NCBI RefSeq assembly: GCF_028307215.1
Contig: NZ_JAQMHV010000010.1
Coordinates: forward strand, 1-64,000
Length of the DNA stretch: 64,000 bases
Source of the DNA: Falsirhodobacter sp. 20TX0035
GTDB taxonomy: Bacteria > Pseudomonadota > Alphaproteobacteria > Rhodobacterales > Rhodobacteraceae
Reading direction: 5' to 3'
In this document: positions 8,466 through 15,161 of the stretch, in pieces
How the letters are laid out: the number at the start of each line of letters is the position of its first letter
Numbering within the stretch: position 1 is the first letter of the stretch
Program-made: the position numbers and the translations under genes
Notes under the pieces: generated by a model
The model's database searches: none
The model's input: the letters and a program-made list of their open reading frames with translations, nothing else
What the model was told of the DNA's origin: nothing

Positions 8466-8953
8466 TGGTCGGCACCCCCATGGTTTCTCTGTCGCGGGGG
8501 CCCTGGCAGGTCATGCTATGCACATTGCTGGTGGACCAGGCGACAAAGACTGCCGCGCTGACCTTCCTGCCTGATGGAGCTGTTTCGGTGCTGCCCTTCT
8601 TCGACCTGACGCTTGGCTTCAACACCGGGGCCAGCTTCGGGATGATGTCTGTCGCAATGGCGGCTCGGCCGATGCTGATGGTGCTCCTGACAGGGGTGAT
8701 TACCCTTGGCTTTGCCTGCATGGCCTATCGTGCCACCAACCGGCCAGAACGCAACGGCTTTGCGTTGATCACAGGTGGCGCCTTGGGCAACATCGTGGAC
8801 CGCTTGAACCGTGGTGCGGTCACTGACTTTCTCGACTTCCACTGGCAAGGCTGGCACTGGCCCGCCTTCAACATTGCCGATGTTGCCATCTTCATCGGCG
8901 CAGCATTCGTCATCGTCAGTGCTTTTCTTGGAAAACGGGCGCGCCATGCCTAA
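8462..8953 (+). CDS. lspA: Signal peptidase II (prolipoprotein peptidase), metal-cassette copy
   Basis: 163-residue integral membrane aspartyl protease that trims lipoprotein signal peptides. Motifs are DQATK near the start, NTGASFG, GNIVDRLNRG with the first catalytic Asp, and FNIADVAI with the second. About four membrane helices are visible. Translation is coupled to the ATPase by an ATGA overlap. A dedicated lspA homologue (pbrC) directly follows the lead ATPase in Cupriavidus pbr operons, so this copy most likely serves metal resistance, while a housekeeping lspA should exist elsewhere. Start MM at 8462/8465 is ambiguous by one codon. Confidence 0.9.
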   Translation: MMVGTPMVSLSRGPWQVMLCTLLVDQATKTAALTFLPDGAVSVLPFFDLTLGFNTGASFGMMSVAMAARPMLMVLLTGVITLGFACMAYRATNRPERNGFALITGGALGNIVDRLNRGAVTDFLDFHWQGWHWPAFNIADVAIFIGAAFVIVSAFLGKRARHA

Positions 8954-9116
8954 TGCTTGCCGCAAAGACGCGGCATGTTCACGACGCTCCGATCGCGCTG
9001 ATATCCCCGTGTGGCGCTTTGTTCATCGGCGAGTTCATGGGTCAGATAGCAGCTTCGGGCTTAGGCTCTGAGCAGCACTGCGGGAAGGTGTCGCGCCGGC
9101 GATCGACTAAACAGGC

Positions 9117-9141
9117 AGGTCAGGGGCGATGACCCCTGCCT
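9117..9141. terminator. Hairpin between lspA and the convergent membrane-protein gene
   Basis: CAGGGG (9121-9126) pairs with CCCCTG (9133-9138), extended by AGG/CCT across a bulge. It lies in the 188-bp gap between convergent genes (8954-9141), in which I see no gene. The absence of a T-tract makes the role uncertain. Confidence 0.35.
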
Positions 9142-9564
9142 CTACTTAGCAGGACTCTGATGTGACGATGGAGGCTCCATCGCCCGTTCTCGTAGCCGCG
9201 CTCGTGCCTCTGCCGCCTCCTTCATATGCTGCAACTCGCCTCCGAAAATCAGCGACCAATCTATGATCTGACCAGTCTCCAATTCTTGCGCAGCTAGTAG
9301 AGACAATCTTGGTGGGTCTGCAGGTGAGCGCAGCACGTCGACTGCCCACCTCCTGAGGCTCTTGTTCGATTCCTCTAGCGGCTGTTGTAGTATTCCCACC
9401 GCGATCTGCGACATCTGCGCTGATAGCTGCCGCTGTGAAGTGTTCTGGTTCCACATGTAGACAGAGATGCCAACAACCGCCGGCACTACAATGATTCCAA
9501 CAGCGCGCAGGATGATGTCAGCCTTATCCCAGCCATCTTTGACAGCGGGTAGTCCTTCTCGCAT
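9142..9564 (-). CDS. Hypothetical membrane-anchored protein
   Basis: 140 residues from ATG 9564, chosen because GGAGGA (9571-9576) sits 6 nt upstream. A longer frame with an ATG at 9570 has no spacing from that site. One membrane helix (GIIVVPAVVGISVYMW) lies near residues 22-38, followed by a cytoplasmic or periplasmic helical, Arg/Glu-rich tail (EAAEARARLRERAME). No family is recognised. The codon mix is less GC-biased than in the neighbours. It sits between metal cargo and phage lysis genes on the opposite strand, like a phage moron or the last cargo gene. Confidence 0.55.
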   Translation of the reverse strand: MREGLPAVKDGWDKADIILRAVGIIVVPAVVGISVYMWNQNTSQRQLSAQMSQIAVGILQQPLEESNKSLRRWAVDVLRSPADPPRLSLLAAQELETGQIIDWSLIFGGELQHMKEAAEARARLRERAMEPPSSHQSPAK

Positions 9565-9593
9565 GATCATTCCTCCAGTGGCCAGACCTTTAA

Positions 9594-9612
9594 CTTTATG
9601 CCTATGATAAAG
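9594..9612. promoter_or_regulatory. Inverted repeat in the divergent region before the phage tail/lysis genes
   Basis: CTTTAT (9594-9599) and ATAAAG (9607-9612) form a perfect 6-bp inverted repeat with a 7-bp spacer. The site lies in the AT-richer 150-bp region between the minus-strand membrane-protein gene and the plus-strand phage genes. It is a candidate operator; no clear -35/-10 pair was assigned. Confidence 0.3.
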
Positions 9613-9714
9613 CGTGGCTGTGGTGTGGTCATTCTTCAAAGCTGACCGCTTCCATGCTATCTATGCGGCGTCAGGTGCAGGACGTGCCTCTTGAACCCTA
9701 TTCAGGAGGCACCC

Positions 9715-9972
9715 GTGGCAACCCCCTTCAACATCCCCCTCACGCACGTCTGGCTTGCGATCGCCAGCGGCCCCGGCCAAGCCGCCTTTTGCCCAATCGA
9801 TGCAGAGGCCGAATGGACTGTGGGCTCGAACGGCCAGACGCCGGCGCAGGACATTCGTGGCCTGCCCGCCCCTCGGCGTGAAAGCCAGTTCACCCGTCTT
9901 GAGGATGGCGAAACCGTCTTCCTGCGCGGCCGGGGCATTCTCGCCGGTACCGCAACCTCCTTGGTGGAATGA
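9715..9972 (+). CDS. Small phage protein of unknown function
   Basis: 85 residues from GTG 9715, selected because AGGAGG (9704-9709) is 5 nt upstream; an in-frame TTG at 9691 has no such site. The product (MATPFNIPLTHVWLAIASG...) lacks membrane segments and is rich in short beta-prone stretches. Its stop overlaps the start of the lectin-like tail gene by 4 bp. Position suggests a tail-fibre accessory or connector. No family recognised. Confidence 0.65.
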   Translation: MATPFNIPLTHVWLAIASGPGQAAFCPIDAEAEWTVGSNGQTPAQDIRGLPAPRRESQFTRLEDGETVFLRGRGILAGTATSLVE

Positions 9973-10772
9973 TGCAGATCCTGCGCGGCTGGCGGACGCC
10001 CATCGCAGGATGGACGCAGACCGCCCTGACCAAGCTGGTACCGTGGACCCTGGAGGACATTCCAGCCTCTTTCCGCTCCAACGGTGGGCTGTGGGAGGCG
10101 AAGAACGCCCAGACCACCGCGGATTCGGTCACTCAAATCCCCGACAGCTTCGACGTGCGGCCGATGGTGCAAACCAGCGCCGCCTATCAACCGAAGTTCG
10201 CGGTCGTTGACGGCCATCCGGCGGCCGTGTGGCCGGAGGCCGACAACAACGTCCACCTGGTCCCGAACACGGGCAGCAACTACAACCCCGTCTTCTGGCT
10301 CATCCTCGGGCAGTTCTCCGATGGTCTGGTCAAGACGTTCCCTGCCTTCAACAACCTCATATCCAACGGGTGGACCGGCGGCGTCGGGAACGCGGCCCGC
10401 TATCGTGCCCGGGTCTTCGGGGAGTCCGGCACCGGCAAGCTGTTTGCGGATGCCTGGGCCACGGAAGCCTCGATCAACGCCCGCCCCGCCTCCGCTGACG
10501 TCCTCCCGCTTCCCAAGTCCATGATCGTCATGCGCGGCGCGGCCAGTGCCGGCGGAGATGCGCGTTACCTGTGGGGCTTGGGCCGAAGTTCCGGCTCATC
10601 GCTGCGCGGCTGGCGCGGGCCGATATGGGCCGCTCTCGCCCTGGGCGTTGAGCCCCCCAAGGAACTGCTGGCGCGCATCGAGGGGCGCATGGCCTGGAAC
10701 TATGGCATCCAAGGGAAACTGCCTCTTGGCCACCCCTACCGTGATGTCGAACCCATGAAGGAGCCTGAATGA
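9969..10772 (+). CDS. Phage tail protein with concanavalin A/LamG-like lectin fold
   Basis: 267 residues. The second half carries the recurrent signature of phage LamG-type domains: the end reads RIEGRMAWNYG then LPLGHPYRDVEP, equivalent to the EGYLAxKWG...LPxGHPY motif in many tail appendages. Aromatic- and Asn-rich strands (VHLVPNTGSNYNPVFWLILG) precede it. A role in receptor or glycan binding is inferred. Translation is coupled upstream and downstream by 4-bp overlaps. Confidence 0.65.
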   Translation: MMQILRGWRTPIAGWTQTALTKLVPWTLEDIPASFRSNGGLWEAKNAQTTADSVTQIPDSFDVRPMVQTSAAYQPKFAVVDGHPAAVWPEADNNVHLVPNTGSNYNPVFWLILGQFSDGLVKTFPAFNNLISNGWTGGVGNAARYRARVFGESGTGKLFADAWATEASINARPASADVLPLPKSMIVMRGAASAGGDARYLWGLGRSSGSSLRGWRGPIWAALALGVEPPKELLARIEGRMAWNYGIQGKLPLGHPYRDVEPMKEPE

Positions 10773-11017
10773 TGTGGTGGGTTGGAACACAGGAAGCCGT
10801 CAGCGCGGCCGAAAGAGCGGCGGCCGCGCGCGTGGTGGGCCAGCCAGAGTTCATCGACGGCGTGGAGGTGGCGCCGGAGGACCGCGTGACGCAGCGGTGG
10901 GCCTTCCTGATGCCCACGGCGTCTGGTGAGTGGGCCATTCCCGCCCATCCCGACCTGAAGCCAGCCGGGGTCGCGCTGGTCGCTGCCGTGGAATGGCCGG
11001 CCGAAGACGAGGCATAG
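10769..11017 (+). CDS. Small phage protein of unknown function
   Basis: 82 residues, starting ATG 10769 inside the stop of the lectin-like gene (ATGA overlap). Composition is Ala/Glu-rich with an aromatic C-terminal half (QRWAFLMPTASGEWAIPAHP). It has no membrane helix and no recognised family. Position between tail fibre and lysis genes suggests a tail-fibre accessory or chaperone, but this is only inference. Confidence 0.6.
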   Translation: MMWWVGTQEAVSAAERAAAARVVGQPEFIDGVEVAPEDRVTQRWAFLMPTASGEWAIPAHPDLKPAGVALVAAVEWPAEDEA

Positions 11018-11022
11018 GCCCG

Positions 11023-11053
11023 TATGGTGCTAGGGACTTCCTAAAGCACCATA
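11023..11053 (+). terminator. Intergenic hairpin between tail and lysis genes
   Basis: TATGGTGCT (11023-11031) pairs with AGCACCATA (11045-11053), and an inner AGG/CCT extends the stem. It lies 6 bases after a stop codon and about 28 bases before the next gene. There is no clear T-tract, so it may be a processing or stabilising structure rather than a terminator. Confidence 0.4.
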
Positions 11054-11080
11054 TCTTGTGCTAGAGCCTGACCCATCATC

Positions 11081-11383
11081 GTGCAGGACGTGCGAGTTCC
11101 CTTTCTGGAGCCGCACACCCCGATGGAAGCTATCCCATCCGAAATCGCCAACAGCTTCCTCGAAGCGGGGCCCTGGGGGGTCTTCAGCCTTGTGCTGCTT
11201 TGCGCGGTGATCGCGCTGTGGCGTCGGAACAGCAAGCTGAACGACGACCGGATCGAGGACGCTCGCCTGTTCGCCGCGCAGATCCTCGCCATCACCGAGA
11301 AGGGCCATGAAGCGCAGAGCGCCACCACAGCCGCGCTGATGGGCCTGACCGATTACATCAGGGGGCAACGGCATGGTGCGTAA
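11081..11383 (+). CDS. Phage single-helix membrane protein (holin-like or tail-lysis accessory)
   Basis: 100 residues if started at GTG 11081; ATG 11123 would give 86 residues beginning MEAIPSEIANSF. One membrane helix (GPWGVFSLVLLCAVIALW) is followed by basic and helical residues. The N-out, one-helix layout with a charged tail resembles class III holins or phage membrane accessory proteins. It starts the tightly packed membrane-lysis gene set upstream of the muramidase. Its 3' end overlaps the next gene by 11 bp. Confidence 0.6.
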   Translation: MQDVRVPFLEPHTPMEAIPSEIANSFLEAGPWGVFSLVLLCAVIALWRRNSKLNDDRIEDARLFAAQILAITEKGHEAQSATTAALMGLTDYIRGQRHGA

Positions 11384-11564
11384 CTGGTGGCCCATGGGCT
11401 CCAAGGCCAAGAGCCGAGAAGCCGAGATCGCCCTGATGAAGCGAGACACCGCCTCGGCCGTCGCGACCTACGGCGAGGAACAGGACGCGACCACGGCACG
11501 CGCCCACCAGCTTTCCCGACTCCTGCACGAACTCACCGAGCGCAAACGAGGCTACAATGGATAA
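11373..11564 (+). CDS. Small basic phage protein in the lysis region
   Basis: 63 residues, highly charged and helical (SKAKSREAEIALMKRDTASA, then RAHQLSRLLHELTERKRG). It overlaps both neighbours (11 bp upstream, 8 bp downstream), consistent with translational coupling. No family recognised. It may be a soluble partner of the flanking membrane proteins. Confidence 0.5.
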   Translation: MVRNWWPMGSKAKSREAEIALMKRDTASAVATYGEEQDATTARAHQLSRLLHELTERKRGYNG

Positions 11565-11961
11565 TCTTCAAACGGTCCTGATGGTCCTCGATTGGGCGGT
11601 GATGCTGCTTCAGATCGCGGTGCAGGCCCTTGTCATGATCGGCTTCGTGCGGATCGCGGTGCGGCCCGATGGGAGCCCCGTCTGGCACATGGCCATGGGC
11701 ATGATCGCCTTGAACGCGGCCTATGCCTTCCGTTCCTTCTACTGGATCGTGGTGCCGATCGAGGTCCGCGAGGTCATCGGGAAGGAGCCCCCCAACATCG
11801 CCATGTCCCTGCTGGTGTTGGCCGCTTCCCTGTTTTTCCTGCGGATGCTCCTGCTGCTGATCCACGAGGCCGAGCGCCGGGAATGGAACATCATCACCGC
11901 CGCCTTCTACCCCCGCCGCCTTGAACGGCTGCTCGATTCCCTGTTTCGGAGAAAAGTCTGA
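11557..11961 (+). CDS. Phage multi-helix membrane protein, candidate holin
   Basis: 134 residues with about three hydrophobic helices: residues 5-32, MAMGMIALNAAYAFRSFYW, and AMSLLVLAASLFFLRMLLLL, followed by a basic C-terminus (RRLERLLDSLFRRKV). Size, helix count and position immediately before the endolysin fit a class I holin, but holins are diverse and no family is recognised. The stop shares one base with the endolysin start (TGATG). Confidence 0.6.
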   Translation: MDNLQTVLMVLDWAVMLLQIAVQALVMIGFVRIAVRPDGSPVWHMAMGMIALNAAYAFRSFYWIVVPIEVREVIGKEPPNIAMSLLVLAASLFFLRMLLLLIHEAERREWNIITAAFYPRRLERLLDSLFRRKV

Positions 11962-12629
11962 TGGGCCGCCGCGTGTCCCTGCCCCGCGCCAACCCCGCCG
12001 CTTTCGGCACGATCACCAGCTTCTACGGCAAGGCCAAGCGGCTCGATGACCTGGACCTTCCCCGCCTGGGCGCCCTGATCGGCGTCGGTGAGGACGAACT
12101 GCACGCTGTCATCGAGGTGGAGACGGCCGGCGGCGGCTTTGACAGCAAGGGCCGCGTCCGCATGTTGTTCGAGCCGCACGTCTTCTATCGCGAGTTGGGA
12201 GAGCAGAAGCGCCGGCAAGCCGTATCGGCGGGCCTCGCCTACCCCCGGTGGGGCGAGAAGCCCTATCCGGCCGACAGCTACGCGCGCTTCGAGCGGGCCA
12301 TGCAGATCGACCGGCCGGCCGCCTTCCGCTCCGCAAGCTGGGGCTTGGGCCAGATCATGGGCTTCAACTGCAAGGCCGCCGGCTACCACTCGGCCGAGGC
12401 GATGGTAGCGGCCTTCCTCGATGAAGAGGCCAAGCATCTTGAGGCCATGGTGCGCTTCATCCAGTCGGAGGGGCTGGACGACGATCTGCGCCGGCACGAC
12501 TGGTCCGGCTTTGCCCGGGGCTACAACGGCGCGGGCTATGCCACGCACGGCTACCACACACGGCTGGCGGCCGCGTTCGCCAAATGGGCGAAGATCAAGG
12601 ACACCCCTTACCAGGCGGCCGTCGCGTGA
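11961..12629 (+). CDS. Phage endolysin, N-acetylmuramidase (DUF3380 family)
   Basis: 222-residue muramidase that cleaves peptidoglycan glycan strands. It matches the N-acetylmuramidase (PF11860) layout: a probable catalytic Glu in VIEVETAGGGFD, then MLFEPHVFYREL, ASWGLGQIMGFN and a terminal YNGAGYATHGYHTRLAAAF. There is no signal peptide, so release depends on a holin. The start overlaps the holin-like stop, and the stop overlaps the GTG start of the spanin gene (GTGA). Confidence 0.9.
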   Translation: MGRRVSLPRANPAAFGTITSFYGKAKRLDDLDLPRLGALIGVGEDELHAVIEVETAGGGFDSKGRVRMLFEPHVFYRELGEQKRRQAVSAGLAYPRWGEKPYPADSYARFERAMQIDRPAAFRSASWGLGQIMGFNCKAAGYHSAEAMVAAFLDEEAKHLEAMVRFIQSEGLDDDLRRHDWSGFARGYNGAGYATHGYHTRLAAAFAKWAKIKDTPYQAAVA

Positions 12630-12919
12630 TCCCTCGCTGGGCCATCGCCGGCGGTGCCCTGGCGCTGGCCTTTGCGGCCGGCGTCTGGCTCGGCGTGGAA
12701 TGGCAGGCCGGCCGGCAGGCCCAGCGTGAGGTGGCAGAGCGCGTGCTGATCGAGCGCCGGCGGGATGAGGTTCACGCGGCCGAGGCGAACCGGCTGGCCG
12801 AGGAGTCGGCCCGCGATCTTTCCATGGGGGTGCTGCTCGATGAAGCGCGCGATGATCCTGATGCTGGCCTTGGCTCTCTCGGCGTGCGGGATGCGCAACG
12901 GCTCAATGCCATCCGATAG
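12626..12919 (+). CDS. Rz-like inner-membrane spanin (i-spanin)
   Basis: 97 residues from GTG 12626, which overlaps the endolysin stop as GTGA. The N-terminal signal anchor (AIAGGALALAFAAGVWLGV) is followed by an Arg/Glu/Ala-rich coiled-coil (RQAQREVAERVLIERRRDEV), the standard Rz layout. It should span the periplasm to disrupt the outer membrane together with the lipoprotein encoded out of frame within its 3' end. Assignment is by topology and genomic position. Confidence 0.72.
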   Translation: MIPRWAIAGGALALAFAAGVWLGVEWQAGRQAQREVAERVLIERRRDEVHAAEANRLAEESARDLSMGVLLDEARDDPDAGLGSLGVRDAQRLNAIR

Positions 12920-13103
12920 CGTCCCGCCGTCCCTCCTTCAATCCTGCGCGCTGGCCGTCGCGGTGCCGGAGCGGGATCTGACGCGGGCCGAGGTTATGCC
13001 TTTGTGGCTGGCCGATCGCCGCGCGCTGGTGGCGTGCCGATCGCGGCACGGTGGGTTGGTAGATGCGATCCAAGGGAATACAAATCGGGCCGCAGAAGAT
13101 TAG
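12840..13103 (+). CDS. Rz1-like outer-membrane spanin lipoprotein (o-spanin), overlapping Rz
   Basis: 87 residues starting at ATG 12840 inside the i-spanin gene in another frame and running 184 bp past its end. The signal peptide MKRAMILMLALALSAC ends in a lipobox (LALSAC), giving Cys16 as the lipidated residue. The mature part has a short Pro/Ser segment and two further cysteines. The embedded-overlapping Rz/Rz1 arrangement is a classic phage lysis hallmark, and this is the last phage gene before the attR-like region. Confidence 0.72.
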   Translation: MKRAMILMLALALSACGMRNGSMPSDSVPPSLLQSCALAVAVPERDLTRAEVMPLWLADRRALVACRSRHGGLVDAIQGNTNRAAED

Positions 13104-13144
13104 CTGAGGGGCCAAAAACCTCGAAAATGGCCTCAACGGGTGGG

Positions 13145-13174
13145 TCACATTTTGGGCCACATATCTTGGCACAT
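13145..13174. repeat. Three direct repeats with 12-bp period, candidate integrase arm sites
   Basis: TCACAT (13145), CCACAT (13157) and GCACAT (13169) recur with exactly 12-bp spacing, each preceded by G-rich bases (GGG, GGG, TTG). Short direct repeats near a prophage end are typical tyrosine-integrase arm-type sites. No integrase gene lies in the window. Confidence 0.45.
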
Positions 13175-13212
13175 ACGCCAATATATGCAGGTTTCCCCTA
13201 TTTTGTGGCGCA

Positions 13213-13227
13213 CTCTCTCTCCGCCAC
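13213..13227. other. Candidate attR core resembling a tRNA-Ser 3' end
   Basis: The stretch CTCTCTCTCCGCCAC resembles the 3' end of alphaproteobacterial tRNA-Ser genes (...CTCTCCGCCA). Upstream bases do not form a T-arm, so this is not an intact tRNA. It is what attR would look like after integration into a tRNA-Ser gene. Confidence 0.4.
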
Positions 13228-13477
13228 TTACCTCATAGGTCGCTTGCTGCTGGCGTACATTGCCCGCCCCATTCGGCGAACGTCTTCAACGTATCCTCCC
13301 GCCGCCCCGCACTTCTGTTTACGGGTTCCTTTAGGGCCGCATCGAAGCGCCTCGGCTGGGGACGGATCCCTCCAGGAGTGGCGTTCCGCGACGCGTTCGT
13401 GACACAGGTGCAGGCGACAGTGGAACGTATGGAGCCGGTTGCCCGTGCCGTCACGGCTCCACCGCCACTCGCGCGAT

Positions 13478-14833
13478 CTACAGGCTGACGGCTTGCAATA
13501 CGGGTCGGTTGGCCCGTTGCTCCTGCTCCCCGGGCTTGCGAGCACGGGCCAGTACCTCCCCGACCACTCCTGCCAGTTCTCGCGCAGGGTCGAGGGCACG
13601 GTATTCGCGGCTCAGGGCGGCGGCGCCCGCCTTCAGCGCGACGTCCTGAAGGCCCCGACGGACGGCCGAGGCGATCTGCTCCACCGAAGGCCGGTCGGTG
13701 CGCAGGTTGATCCCGGCCCCGGCCCATTCCACACGCGCGGCGACCTCGGCCTTGTCTTCGGACAGGCCGGCCAGCACCAGCGGCACCCCGTGGCACAGCG
13801 CCTGCTGTACGCCGCCATAGCCGCCATTCGTCACCACCAGATCGGCCAGCGGCAGGATGCGTTCATAGGGCAGATAGTCGGTCATCCGGGCGTTGGCCGG
13901 CAGACCTTCGGACATCGCGTCGTTCATCTTGCCCGCCGTCGCCACGACCAGCGCGTCCATACCGGCCAGCGCCGCCAAGGTCGGGCGCAGCAGCTTGTCG
14001 AGGTCGCGCGCCACTGTTCCTTGCGTGACAAAGATCACCGGGCGACCGGCCGCCCGCGCCGCGACAACCTCGGGCCACCAGGCCGGCGGGGTGAAGGCCT
14101 GCGGCACCACGGGGGCGGAGCCGATCATCCGCAGGTCGCGGGGCACGTGCTGGCGCGGGTATTCCAGTCCCGGAACGCTCAGCTGCAGGAAATGATCGGG
14201 AAGAAAAGTCGTGGCGTCCATGAAGGGGTGGGGGCTGATCTCGGCCCCCAGTGCCCGAAGCTCCCGGTTCAGAAGCAGGTGCGAAGGGCGCAGCGGACCA
14301 TCGTCCAGCGCGCGCTGCATCCCGGCATAACGGGCACGCTCTGCCCCGGTGGCGGGCGGCAGGCCTGCGCCAAAGGGCGCCAGCGACGGGTCGCTGGACA
14401 TCAGCGGCGTGATCCCCAGCGCGATCACCGCCAATGGCTTCGGCCCCGGCATCCCCAGGCGGAACGGCCAGCCGCCCGCAAACATGTGGTTGCAGATCAG
14501 GACGGCCGGCCCTTCGGCCAGCGCGCCCTGAATGGCGCGCGCCTGATCGGCCATCGGCTCGATGAACAGGGTCCGGAAGTCGTAGTCGAGGAAGTCCGGC
14601 CCCGGCACGGCGTTCCGGCGCTCGGGGAAGGTCACGTTCACGTCGGCGGCGTCGTAGTCGGCCTTTCCCGTCAGGGGGATGTGGCGGATGCCCTTGTCCC
14701 GCAACTTTTCGGCCCAGCGCGATCCGGTGATGAAGGTGATGTCGTGCCCCGCCTCCCGAAGGGCGGGAAGAAGGGACAGGACCGGAAGAACGTGACCGGT
14801 CTGGGAGGTGGTGGCAACAAGGATGCGGGACAT
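13478..14833 (-). CDS. MGT/UGT-type glycosyltransferase
   Basis: 451-residue GT-B fold enzyme of the macrolide/zeaxanthin glycosyltransferase group, transferring sugar from a nucleotide sugar to a small hydrophobic acceptor. ATG 14833 starts the conserved first strand (MSRILVATTSQTGHVLPVLS). The C-terminal donor-binding domain shows LVVTNGGYGGVQQALCHGVP then EDKAEVAARVEWAGAGI. The open frame extends well upstream, but only this start gives the N-terminal fold. The gene is monocistronic. The acceptor is unknown; carotenoid or secondary-metabolite glycosylation is possible. Confidence 0.85.
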   Translation of the reverse strand: MSRILVATTSQTGHVLPVLSLLPALREAGHDITFITGSRWAEKLRDKGIRHIPLTGKADYDAADVNVTFPERRNAVPGPDFLDYDFRTLFIEPMADQARAIQGALAEGPAVLICNHMFAGGWPFRLGMPGPKPLAVIALGITPLMSSDPSLAPFGAGLPPATGAERARYAGMQRALDDGPLRPSHLLLNRELRALGAEISPHPFMDATTFLPDHFLQLSVPGLEYPRQHVPRDLRMIGSAPVVPQAFTPPAWWPEVVAARAAGRPVIFVTQGTVARDLDKLLRPTLAALAGMDALVVATAGKMNDAMSEGLPANARMTDYLPYERILPLADLVVTNGGYGGVQQALCHGVPLVLAGLSEDKAEVAARVEWAGAGINLRTDRPSVEQIASAVRRGLQDVALKAGAAALSREYRALDPARELAGVVGEVLARARKPGEQEQRANRPVLQAVSL

Positions 14834-14968
14834 GCGGACGCCTGAGGTGGAACAGATGCCCCACCCTACGTCCCGAACATCACAGGGATATTTCCGTTCG
14901 TGGGCAAGATGCTGAGATTCATGGACCTTCTTGCCACGCCCGGCGTTCACTATGGGAAGGAGAGGATC

Positions 14969-15154
14969 ATGACTCAGAAACAGACACCCCGTGGCCGCGC
15001 CCAGGACCGCCGACTCGTCGCCAGCGGTCAGGAGCATGAAGTCCGCTACGAGGCCCGCAAGGAAGGCGTTTCCAAGCAGGAGGTGAAGAGCGCCATCAAG
15101 GATGTGGGCAACAGCCGCGCCCGGGTCGAGGATCGGCTGGAAGACAAGGACTGA
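14969..15154 (+). CDS. DUF3606 family small protein
   Basis: 61-residue basic and acidic helical protein (MTQKQTPRGRAQDRRLVASG, then KEGVSKQEVKSAIKDVGNSR). DUF3606 proteins are short and stress-associated in alphaproteobacteria, with no known biochemical role. ATG 14969 is preceded by GGAAGGAGAGG. It is convergent with exonuclease III 7 bp away. Confidence 0.7.
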   Translation: MTQKQTPRGRAQDRRLVASGQEHEVRYEARKEGVSKQEVKSAIKDVGNSRARVEDRLEDKD

Positions 15155-15161
15155 CCGCCGC

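Larger units (their letters stand above)
13104..13477. other. Gene-free prophage/host boundary region
   Basis: 374 bp with no convincing coding sequence on either strand. It holds, in order, three 12-bp-spaced repeats (13145-13174) and a tRNA-Ser 3'-end-like stretch (13213-13227). GC-rich sequence without detectable ribosome sites runs from there to the end of the glycosyltransferase gene. Interpreted as the attR side of the prophage. Confidence 0.5.

Noticed and set aside
13213-13227. Possible complete tRNA-Ser gene
   Set aside because: Only the acceptor-like 3' end is present; no T-arm or anticodon arm upstream, so treated as an att core.
13233-13796. Minus-strand frame at the glycosyltransferase end and open frames across 13104-13477
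   Set aside because: No ribosome site or family; the region is better read as prophage boundary.
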